Notes under the pieces: generated by a model
Seen by the model: the letters and a program-made list of their open reading frames with translations, nothing else
Database searches by the model: none
What the model was told of the DNA's origin: nothing
Program-made: the position numbers and the translations under genes
Assembly: GCA_000961585.1 (NCBI GenBank)
Contig: LADN01000070.1
Span: 62,001-126,000 of the forward strand
Length of the DNA stretch: 64,000 bases
Reading direction: 5' to 3'
DNA from: Peptococcaceae bacterium BRH_c4a
GTDB taxonomy: Bacteria; Bacillota; Desulfotomaculia; Desulfotomaculales; Desulfocucumaceae
In this document: piece after piece, positions 14,152 through 21,298 of the stretch
Layout: every line of letters starts with the position of its first letter
Position numbering within the stretch: the stretch's first letter is position 1

Positions 14152-15444
14152 ATGTCCGAGAAATTGGATACCAAAACCAAAGACCCCAAAACCAAAAAAC
14201 CAAGAAACGCCAACGGCGAAGGGACCATTTACCAATGCAAAAGCGGCAAACATAAGGGCAGATGGACAGGCCAGGTAACTATTGGGATAAATCCTAACAC
14301 TGGCAACCCCAAGCGTAAAAGCGTATATGGGAAATCAAGGCCAGAGGTCAAGGAAAAGATGAGAGCTTTGCAGGAGGAGCTTGGCAAAGGCATTGACTTA
14401 GATGTGCGGTATTCCTTTGGTGAATGGATGGCCACATGGATGGAAGATTATAAAAAAATGGAAGTGCGCATTTCTACCTGGGAAAACTACGAGATAAATA
14501 TAAAAACCCATATACAGCCAGCCCTCGGGCATATACCACTAAGGGAAATAAAAACAGATGATATTCAAAGGCTATACAACAAAATGAGGAAGGCCGGGAA
14601 GGCTCCAGCCACTATACGGCGATGTCACCAGATTATTAGATCGTGCCTGGAACAGGCCGTTGAAAACAGGATATTAAGCTGGAACCCGGCAAAATCAACA
14701 AAGCTGCCGAAGTTGGAAGGTAAGGAGGTCCGGGCCTTAACCCCAGAGGAGATGGATCGTTTCCTGGAGCAGCTAGGCAATGACCGGTGGGGAACTGCTT
14801 TTCTGTGTCTGCTTGGGACAGGCTTGCGGGAAGGTGAGCTTTTGGCCTTGAGGCGGCAGGACGTAGACCTGGAGGCCGGAACGATCAGGGTATCTCGGGC
14901 AATGTCTCGCACATCAACGGGTCTTATTATGGATGATCCAAAAACAGAAAAATCTAAGCGTATGGTCCCCATGCCGAAACCTTTAATTGAAGCCATGAAA
15001 AAATATAAGGCTTATCATGCTGCGGTGGAATTAAATGCCGGGGATAAATACGATAAAAGCACCGACCTTATTTTCTGTACCAAGCATGGCAAGCCTGTTA
15101 TCCCCCGGAATTTCACCAGGGCGTTTTATGCCGCGAAAGACAAAGCGAATATACCCAAAGATGTCAACCTTCACGCCTTGAGACATACCTATGCCACCCG
15201 ACTTTTAGAACAGGGGGAACTCCTGAAGGTGGTACAGGAATTGTTAGGCCATGCCGATATAAAAACCACCGGGAATATATACTCCCATGTGTCCCCTGAC
15301 CTTAAAAAACAGGCAGCCAAGAAGTTGGACAACCTGTTAGCCCCCAAGGAAAAGAATAATGCAACCGGTAATGCAACGCGACCGTCAAGACGTGTTAAAG
15401 TGAATAAAAATATAGTAACTTTGGTTTCAAGGGTAATGCAGTAG
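14152..15444 (+). CDS. Tyrosine recombinase (integrase)
   Basis: This 430-residue integrase has an N-terminal AP2-like arm-binding domain (about residues 20-65, NGEGTIYQ to GRWTGQVTIG), a SAM-like core-binding domain (about 80-180) and a C-terminal catalytic domain with Arg226 (TGLREGE), His341-x2-Arg344 (HALRHTY), His367 (LLGHAD) and the nucleophile Tyr377 (NIYSHV). It catalyses site-specific recombination between element and chromosome. The attachment site lies only 55 bases downstream as a tRNA-Val 3' fragment, the usual integrase-att arrangement. An SOS box is upstream. All catalytic residues are present, so the enzyme should be active. Confidence 0.95.
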   Translation: MSEKLDTKTKDPKTKKPRNANGEGTIYQCKSGKHKGRWTGQVTIGINPNTGNPKRKSVYGKSRPEVKEKMRALQEELGKGIDLDVRYSFGEWMATWMEDYKKMEVRISTWENYEINIKTHIQPALGHIPLREIKTDDIQRLYNKMRKAGKAPATIRRCHQIIRSCLEQAVENRILSWNPAKSTKLPKLEGKEVRALTPEEMDRFLEQLGNDRWGTAFLCLLGTGLREGELLALRRQDVDLEAGTIRVSRAMSRTSTGLIMDDPKTEKSKRMVPMPKPLIEAMKKYKAYHAAVELNAGDKYDKSTDLIFCTKHGKPVIPRNFTRAFYAAKDKANIPKDVNLHALRHTYATRLLEQGELLKVVQELLGHADIKTTGNIYSHVSPDLKKQAAKKLDNLLAPKEKNNATGNATRPSRRVKVNKNIVTLVSRVMQ

Positions 15445-15499
15445 ACCCCTAAAATGATAGGTTTCATAAAATTAAATCAAGCCGCACTAAGGCCGATAG

Positions 15500-15549
15500 C
15501 GACCTTGACACGGTAGGGGTCGCTGGTTCAATCCCAGCTGTACCCACCA
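15500..15549 (+). other. Attachment site: 3' half of a tRNA-Val(GAC) gene
   Basis: The sequence starts in the anticodon stem (CGACC), has loop TTGACAC with anticodon GAC, the 3' stem, a five-base variable loop, a complete T-arm (GCTGG-TTCAATC-CCAGC), the acceptor strand TGTACCC, discriminator A and encoded CCA. No matching 5' half (acceptor GGGTACA or D-arm) precedes it. This is the duplicated tRNA end created when an element integrates into a tRNA gene. The intact gene should lie at the other end of the element, beyond the left edge of the window. Confidence 0.85.
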
Positions 15550-15589
15550 AGCAATAAAACCCTTCAGAAATGAAGGGTTTTATTGCTTG
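15550..15589 (+). terminator. Hairpin terminator after the tRNA fragment
   Basis: AGCAATAAAACCCTTCA and TGAAGGGTTTTATTGCT form a near-perfect stem around a short AGAAA-type loop. It is likely the original terminator of the chromosomal tRNA-Val transcript. Confidence 0.75.
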
Positions 15590-15592
15590 CTC

Positions 15593-15715
15593 CTGTCTCC
15601 TGATTCCTGGATTCCGCCGTCTAAGCATCGGGGACATTCCTCCGCCCCCCGGAGGCAGTCGCACCAGAGAGGTGTGTCCCCTTTCCTTAGTCGGCACCGC
15701 CGACAAGGCGGTTTT
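15593..15715 (+). repeat. Structured intergenic repeat, copy 1
   Basis: This stretch of about 120 bases recurs, inverted, at 57731-57847 with most positions conserved. It contains GGGGACA and TGTCCCC as an outer stem enclosing two hairpins (CCTCCG/CGGAGG and CACC/GGTG), then ACCGCC-GACAA-GGCGGT followed by T6, which would terminate rightward transcription. No coding potential is apparent. Conservation of stems in both copies suggests a mobile or RNA-structured repeat such as a REP/MITE type element. Confidence 0.75.
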
Positions 15716-15835
15716 TTAAGGTTTTGGCTGAAAGGCCATCATAATGTAAATGGCGGCCACTATAATACCGAGGGCGATCAGGGTTAGTCCCCCACCAAAT
15801 ATTGTTAACATAACACCATACTGCATATCCGTCAT
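15716..15835 (-). CDS. Small gamma-type subunit of a Na+-translocating decarboxylase
   Basis: A 39-residue protein with a single transmembrane helix (GGGLTLIALGIIVAAIYIMM) preceded by a YGVMLTIFG stretch, resembling the membrane anchor of OadG-type gamma subunits but without their usual C-terminal tail. It is 21 bases downstream of the beta subunit gene in the same direction and has a GGGGGA site upstream of its ATG at 15835. In these pumps gamma holds the complex together at the membrane. Carboxyltransferase and biotin carrier genes are not in the window. Confidence 0.65.
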   Translation of the reverse strand: MTDMQYGVMLTIFGGGLTLIALGIIVAAIYIMMAFQPKP

Positions 15836-15856
15836 TTTTTAAAATCCCCCACTTTT

Positions 15857-16996
15857 CTATTTCATGGCCTGAACCAGCGCCAGCATTATGCTGGCCGCCA
15901 GCACCGATCCTATCTGGCCGCCGGTGTTTACTCCCATGGCGTGCATCAGAAGGTAGTTCTGCTTGTTTTCCTCGGAACCCACTTTATGGACCACCCTGGC
16001 GGCCATGGGAAAGGCCGAAATTCCAGCCGCCCCAATGAGCGGGTTGATTTTTTCCTTGCAGAAAACGTTCATCAGCTTGGCCATCATTATCCCAGCCGCA
16101 GTATCGCCAACGATGGCCACCAGGCCAAGGCCGTATATCATCAGGGTTTTCCACTGAAGGAACACATGTCCGTCCATGGTGGCTCCGATGGTGAGTCCCA
16201 GGAACAGGGTAATAAGGCTGGACAGCTCGTTTTCAGCGGTTTTAACCAGTCGTTCCACCACTCCTGCCTCCCTTATAAGGTTGCCGAACATGAGCATGCC
16301 CATCAGGGGAGCACCGAAGGGAGCGATGATTATGGTTATAATGGTAACCATAATGGGGAAAAGTATTTTAATGGTCCGGGAAACAGGCTTCAGATTGGCA
16401 TAGGACATCACCATGACGCGTTCTTTCTTAGTGGTCAAAAGCCTCATCACCGGAGGCTGAATTATGGGCACCAGGGCCATGTAGGAATAGGCGGCCACCG
16501 AGATGGGTCCCAGCAGGTGCGGGGTAAACTGGCTGGTAACGTATATGGCTGTGGGGCCGTCACAGGCTCCAATAATACCTACGCTCAAAGCTTCCAGCCG
16601 GTCAAAGCCCAATAACAGGGCCAGCAGAAGGGTCATGTAAATCCCGAACTGACCCGCGCCCCCCAGAAGAAGTATTCTGGGATTACTTAAAAGCGGTCCG
16701 AAGTCAGTCATGGCTCCTATCCCCACAAAAAGAAGGCAGGGAAAAAGTTCGGTGGCAATCCCGGCGTTATAAAGCGCCCTCAGGATCCCCTCATCACCCA
16801 TCAGTCCGGTTAAGGGAAGGTTGATCAGTATGGCCCCAAATCCAATGGGAAGCAATAACAGGGGCTCATAATCCTTTACAATGGCCAGGTATAACAACAA
16901 CCCGCCAATTAGCAGCATAACAACATTTTGCCATCCAAAACTAAGTATTCCGCCAAATACCTGGGCTAAAAAATTAGATAAATTACCTTCAAACAT
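15857..16996 (-). CDS. Na+-translocating decarboxylase beta subunit
   Basis: A 379-residue polytopic membrane protein of the OadB/MmdB/GcdB family. Diagnostic stretches include LFVGIGAMTDFGPLL, IIGACDGPTAIYV (the Asp region needed for Na+ transport), TMDGHVFLQWKTL and GAAGISAFPMAARVV. The beta subunit removes CO2 from carboxybiotin and uses the energy to export Na+ across the membrane. Which substrate (oxaloacetate, methylmalonyl-CoA, glutaconyl-CoA or malonate) is served cannot be told from beta alone. AAGGAGATTGATGAA precedes the ATG; the small gamma gene follows. Confidence 0.95.
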   Translation of the reverse strand: MFEGNLSNFLAQVFGGILSFGWQNVVMLLIGGLLLYLAIVKDYEPLLLLPIGFGAILINLPLTGLMGDEGILRALYNAGIATELFPCLLFVGIGAMTDFGPLLSNPRILLLGGAGQFGIYMTLLLALLLGFDRLEALSVGIIGACDGPTAIYVTSQFTPHLLGPISVAAYSYMALVPIIQPPVMRLLTTKKERVMVMSYANLKPVSRTIKILFPIMVTIITIIIAPFGAPLMGMLMFGNLIREAGVVERLVKTAENELSSLITLFLGLTIGATMDGHVFLQWKTLMIYGLGLVAIVGDTAAGIMMAKLMNVFCKEKINPLIGAAGISAFPMAARVVHKVGSEENKQNYLLMHAMGVNTGGQIGSVLAASIMLALVQAMK

Positions 16997-17170
16997 TTCA
17001 TCAATCTCCTTGAATCATTCCGTTAGTTACATGATGGAAAACATTATCCACGATTCTGCTTGAATTGTCACATCCTTTTGCTATATAAACCTTTCCAGGC
17101 TGCCCGCAGCCCATCCTCCTTTCAACCACTTTGTTATGAAAATTTGATGCTTGCATATGTTCCGGACTCT

Positions 17171-17200
17171 ATAATAATCGATAATTTTTAAGTAAGTCAA
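17171..17200 (-). promoter_or_regulatory. Probable promoter of the decarboxylase genes
   Basis: On the minus strand TTGACT (17195-17200) and TATTAT (17171-17176) are 18 bases apart, leaving a leader of about 165 bases before the ATG at 16996. The 16997-17406 interval otherwise holds no gene; its right part carries an extended -10-like TGGTATATT before the gene at 17407. Confidence 0.5.
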
Positions 17201-17406
17201 GTTATCTGTTCCCCGGTTCCCCGGATATGTCTTGAATACATCATATGTCTTTCAATACCTGACAAATAAGCTTCGCAGACATGGTCATGGGCCTCCCCAC
17301 ACCTTATGGTTTACATAAAACACAAACAAATTGTGGTAAAAAACTTTTCCCCATTCGATCATTTTTGGTATATTATTTATTGAGCTATAAATATCTGGAG
17401 GCCCTT

Positions 17407-18141
17407 ATGGGAAAAAAGCTTCTAATTATCCTATCGGCGGCAATCGTCATGGCTTCTGCGGGATCAATCATATTGGATCATCTTGGTCAGGATAAATTTG
17501 TAATAACCGGAATGTTCAAGAATAGCCGGGAAATGGCGGACTGGCTCCTGTCCTTTGGAACCTGGGCCGTTTTGATAAGCATAGTGGTTATGATTATTCA
17601 GACCATCGCCACTCCAGTGCCTTTGTTCCTGGTGGCCGGGGCAAACGGTTTTATTTTCGGAATAGCCTTTGGTATAGTGATAACTCTGGTGGGAGCGCTC
17701 CTTGGATCCACTGTGGCCTTTTTTATAGCCAGATTTCTGGCCCGGGATTACTTTACCAAAAAACTTTCCAAATATATGCCCCGGGTGGAGGAGATGAGTA
17801 AAAAGTCAGGAGTGCGGGTGGTTTTCCTGGCAAGGCTGGTGCCTATACTGCCTTCCAGTGTGATAAGCTATGCCGCCGGCCTCAGCCGGATGAAATTCAG
17901 AGGTTTTTTCCTGGCCAGTGTTTTTGGAAAACTTCCCGAAATTATAATCTATACGGCACTGGGCCACAGCCTGGAAAGAGCCGATGGTCTTTTGACCAGG
18001 GTTACCGTATTGATAGTGCTTGGCAGCCTTCTGCTCATATCACTTCAGTCCAAAAAAGCATCCCACTTCTGTAACAGCATCTATTGCTGTATCACCGGCA
18101 AAACAGAAAACCCGGATAAGAAAAACTCCGGGCGGGAGTGA
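17407..18141 (+). CDS. TVP38/TMEM64-type (SNARE-associated) membrane protein
   Basis: I place the start at ATG 17407, five bases after GGAGG, rather than at the upstream in-frame Met at 17281. The 244-residue product has an N-terminal helix, then the family core: a re-entrant region (PVPLFLVAGANGFIFG), GALLGSTVAFFIARFLAR, and the signature FLARLVPILPSSVISYAAG followed by SRMKFRGFFLAS and a GKLPEII segment. These proteins belong to the DedA/VTT superfamily, linked to lipid scrambling or transport. It ends 7 bases before the convergent gene at 18149. Confidence 0.9.
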   Translation: MGKKLLIILSAAIVMASAGSIILDHLGQDKFVITGMFKNSREMADWLLSFGTWAVLISIVVMIIQTIATPVPLFLVAGANGFIFGIAFGIVITLVGALLGSTVAFFIARFLARDYFTKKLSKYMPRVEEMSKKSGVRVVFLARLVPILPSSVISYAAGLSRMKFRGFFLASVFGKLPEIIIYTALGHSLERADGLLTRVTVLIVLGSLLLISLQSKKASHFCNSIYCCITGKTENPDKKNSGRE

Positions 18142-18148
18142 TATAGAT

Positions 18149-19642
18149 TCAGAGCTTTAAGTTGTATAATATTTTAGCCAGCAGAGGGTCGGACATTTCC
18201 AGTCCCTCAATGGGGGATTTACCTGAGGTATACCGGGGGTCGAAGGCCACCAGATCCAGGGTTCGGCACAAAGAACGGAATTTTTCCGACAGGCTGGAAG
18301 GGTTAATGCCAAATTCACCGGCCAGTTTCTGCTGCATACCCCCGTTAAACTCCAGCCTCCCCAAGGCGTAGACCACCGCTGCCACCCATAGCTGATCCTT
18401 GCGCACACCTGGATTTTCCCTGGAACAATAATCAAACCACAGCTTTATTGCCCCATTTATCTGATCGGTCCTGTATTTTTTTGATTTCAGGCACTCATTT
18501 ATCAATGAGGCAACTCTGGAGTGATTATGGTTTAGCCAGGGGTAGTTTTCCCAGGTCAATCCTTTAACTGCTTTACCGCTTTTTAATGTATCGGCGCCGG
18601 AGATCCCCCCACGGACAAGGCCAAGCCGCACCCTCACCTTGCTGATGTCGTAATGGGGCTCACCCTTTTTCACCCTGGTCCTCTCAACCTTTTCCAGTTC
18701 CTTCAGCAGTTCCTCCACCTTTGCCCTCCCGTGCACGGTTTTACATGACTCCTGCGGTGTTTTTCCGTCCAGGGCCTTTATAGGCTGGTTTACCCACCTT
18801 TCATAGTAGTCGTCCAGAAAGGCGTCGGTAATTTGTTGTGCTATTTTTGAAGATATTTTCTCCGACAGGGCCGAAACATCCGAACCGTGCATTCCTTGTT
18901 CCTTGTCAATGCCCGGCGTATATGCTTTAAGAGCAAAATCCAGCACCCATGCATTAATTTTATGGGCCCGTTCCTTTAAATAACTGTTCGGAGATAAAGG
19001 TCGGCTTTTTTTATTGTTATACTTACCCATATCCAAACCTATTTTTTCCATCAGGGGTCCGCAGCAGACCGGAGGTAGTCCAAGGCCTCCGGTGGAGAAT
19101 TCATACTCCCCTCCTACTTTTAAAACCCTCATATAAACCATGGATCCTTTATCCAATGTCCCTGTAACATTATAATTGTTAATGATAATTTTTCTGTTAA
19201 ATATCAGATCCCTTATTTTCAAACCTTCTCCGGGGATGACACCATAGACTTCAAAAACCGACAGACGGGACTCGGCCCAGTCATCCAGAAGTTTCTTTTC
19301 CATTTCCGAAAGGTCTTTCCGGGACGCAAAAATTTCAATGGGAGTCATCCCTCCCTGCATTACATAGTCAAATATAAACCACTCAAAACATCTTTCCATT
19401 ATAATATCTTCATTATCATCAATGAAATCCGTATCCAGGTCGGCAAGGTACATCTGCTGAGCCTTGCTGATCTCCCTGGAAAACCCGGGATCTGCGGCAA
19501 ATTCCCCCAGTTTCTGGCGCAGCTTCCGGCCCGCCTTTCTCCACCTGTACCGCTCAAGGAAAATCACTCCGGCCTTTTCAGAAGCCTTGCCGCCACCACT
19601 ACCTTCGGAGGAGCGAAACATATCACCATCATTATTTCCCAT
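18149..19642 (-). CDS. Large hypothetical protein with SEC-C-associated-type N terminus
   Basis: A 497-residue cytosolic protein of unknown function. Residues about 85-200 (FEWFIFDYVMQGG, LLDDWAESRLSVFEV) resemble the N-terminal domain seen in many SEC-C motif proteins of Firmicutes, but no Cys/His SEC-C motif is present. The middle contains WVNQPIKALDGKTPQES and a GRAKVEELL stretch, a pattern also seen in MbcA/Xre-type toxin-binding tails. The C-terminal third (NHSRVASLINECL to FGINPSSLSEKFRSL) is all-helical and ends in a helix-turn-helix-like element. No nearby partner is obvious. Confidence 0.6.
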   Translation of the reverse strand: MGNNDGDMFRSSEGSGGGKASEKAGVIFLERYRWRKAGRKLRQKLGEFAADPGFSREISKAQQMYLADLDTDFIDDNEDIIMERCFEWFIFDYVMQGGMTPIEIFASRKDLSEMEKKLLDDWAESRLSVFEVYGVIPGEGLKIRDLIFNRKIIINNYNVTGTLDKGSMVYMRVLKVGGEYEFSTGGLGLPPVCCGPLMEKIGLDMGKYNNKKSRPLSPNSYLKERAHKINAWVLDFALKAYTPGIDKEQGMHGSDVSALSEKISSKIAQQITDAFLDDYYERWVNQPIKALDGKTPQESCKTVHGRAKVEELLKELEKVERTRVKKGEPHYDISKVRVRLGLVRGGISGADTLKSGKAVKGLTWENYPWLNHNHSRVASLINECLKSKKYRTDQINGAIKLWFDYCSRENPGVRKDQLWVAAVVYALGRLEFNGGMQQKLAGEFGINPSSLSEKFRSLCRTLDLVAFDPRYTSGKSPIEGLEMSDPLLAKILYNLKL

Positions 19643-19712
19643 ACCCTGTCACCTCCTTCAGCTTACCGCTATTTTTCCACACAAAGAGATTATTTCCTGC
19701 CGCCCCAACCTC

Positions 19713-21179
19713 TCAATCCTCCAAAACAATCCGGTCATTCTGTGGATCTGCTTTAATTCCCAGGTCTTTTAGCATACCTATGGGTATGTATGACACACTG
19801 TCCTTCATATAAATATTTTTATTTGTCTTAATCTCTTGTCCGTTAATAAGGGGGTATCCCTTTACCGGGATTACTATACTGTTACCCAGCTTTTGCAGAA
19901 TGATTTTCCCCCCGTCGTTATCCCAGGAAACCACATATCCCATCGCCTCAAAGGTAAACCTCAGAGGAAGGCATAATGTGCCTTCATTATTAATCATAGA
20001 ATCTTCCAGCAGGATCTTTTCACCGTCAATATTTACCTCATCACTGCCGGTGGTAAAGGTAATCATCCTTTTATGTTCCGGGTGCAACAGTTTTAAAGCG
20101 AAGAGAACCTGCAGATCCGGGTTGGTGACGCTGAAATCCGGCTTTAGTCCCTGCTTTTGAAGATGCCTGCCCTTTGGTGTGCTGTACTCGGCCGTAGTTA
20201 CCTTTAAGGCCCCCCCGGTCTCCAATGGTATCAGGCTCTGTACCACCCCTTTGCCATAACTGGTTTCACCCACAAGGGCGGCCACCCCGTAGTCCTGCAA
20301 AGCCCCGGCAAATATCTCGGAGGAACTGGCGCTGCGGGAATTAACCAGTATGACCATGGGCATCCTGACGGTCTTCACATCCATGGGAGCACTGTACTTT
20401 TTAACCGACCCGTTATAATCCCTTGTACTTACTATCAGATCACCCTGCTTCAGAAAATTTGAGGCCATATCAATTGCAGAATTCAAAAACCCCCCGGGGT
20501 TGTCTCTGAGGTCAATGATCAGTCCGCTGACTTTAAGCGCAGCCAGTCTTTTCAAGGCAGAGCCGAACTCCTCCGGAGTTTTAAATCCAAAAGACCTGAC
20601 GGCGATATATCCGGTGTTATTACCCAGTACCTTTGACTCGGTGGTAACGGCATTCAGGTCTGCCCGTATAAGTTTAAAGGTGATGTCCCGACCGTCCCTT
20701 TCTATGCCCAGCTCCACTTCAGTCCCCGGAGGCCCCTTTATTTTTTCCACCACCTGTTTCAGGGGCAAGCCCTTTATATCGGTCCCGTCCACCTTTTTAA
20801 TGATATCTCCGGCCTTTATTCCGGTCTCAAGGGCAGGGGACCGGGAAAGAACCCCGGAAACCCTTGGATAATCCGGCTGTCCCTCCAGATAAAGGCCCAC
20901 ACCGCTGTACCCTCCGCTTATGTCATCAACAAACTGCTTTACCTCCTGGTCAGTGAGGTATACGGTATATGGATCATCCAGGGTATCAATCATGCCCCAG
21001 ATGGCCCCCTCCACCAATTGCTTTGTTTTGGGATTGTCTTTGTGATACTTGATTAAATAATCGAACACCTCATTAATGACATCTTTGCCTTCGGACGGGT
21101 TCTCCGCAGCGTAAGCATACCCAGCCCCGGTCACGACAAGCAGGAAGATCAGTAGAGCAAACAAAAGTTTCCTGGCCAT
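19713..21179 (-). CDS. Carboxy-terminal processing protease (S41) with CuAO-N-like repeats
   Basis: A 488-residue exported protease. A signal peptide occupies residues 1-24, a PDZ domain about 90-165, and the S41 peptidase core about 185-345, with the nucleophile Ser in SRSASSSEIF (near 285) and the general-base Lys310 in TSYGKGVVQ. The C-terminal 110 residues are a copper-amine-oxidase N-terminal-like (stalk) domain, shown by LPLRFTFEAMGYVVSW and YIPIGMLKDLG; in Clostridia it serves as a surface-binding module, not a redox domain. Such proteases trim C termini of secreted proteins and activate signalling proteases. Confidence 0.93.
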   Translation of the reverse strand: MARKLLFALLIFLLVVTGAGYAYAAENPSEGKDVINEVFDYLIKYHKDNPKTKQLVEGAIWGMIDTLDDPYTVYLTDQEVKQFVDDISGGYSGVGLYLEGQPDYPRVSGVLSRSPALETGIKAGDIIKKVDGTDIKGLPLKQVVEKIKGPPGTEVELGIERDGRDITFKLIRADLNAVTTESKVLGNNTGYIAVRSFGFKTPEEFGSALKRLAALKVSGLIIDLRDNPGGFLNSAIDMASNFLKQGDLIVSTRDYNGSVKKYSAPMDVKTVRMPMVILVNSRSASSSEIFAGALQDYGVAALVGETSYGKGVVQSLIPLETGGALKVTTAEYSTPKGRHLQKQGLKPDFSVTNPDLQVLFALKLLHPEHKRMITFTTGSDEVNIDGEKILLEDSMINNEGTLCLPLRFTFEAMGYVVSWDNDGGKIILQKLGNSIVIPVKGYPLINGQEIKTNKNIYMKDSVSYIPIGMLKDLGIKADPQNDRIVLED

Positions 21180-21298
21180 TTTGTTCCCCCAATTGTTTTC
21201 TTTTATTAAGATTTCTCCTTTTCAACTTTTTTTCCTTCATTAAAACAGCCTGGCAAATAATAACCTCTGGCAGGGTAAGGCAGGTATTCTATACCATA

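Noticed and set aside
15941-16615. A 224-residue open frame on the plus strand
   Set aside because: It is antisense to the well-conserved decarboxylase beta subunit, has a His/Gly-rich composition typical of shadow frames and no ribosome site.
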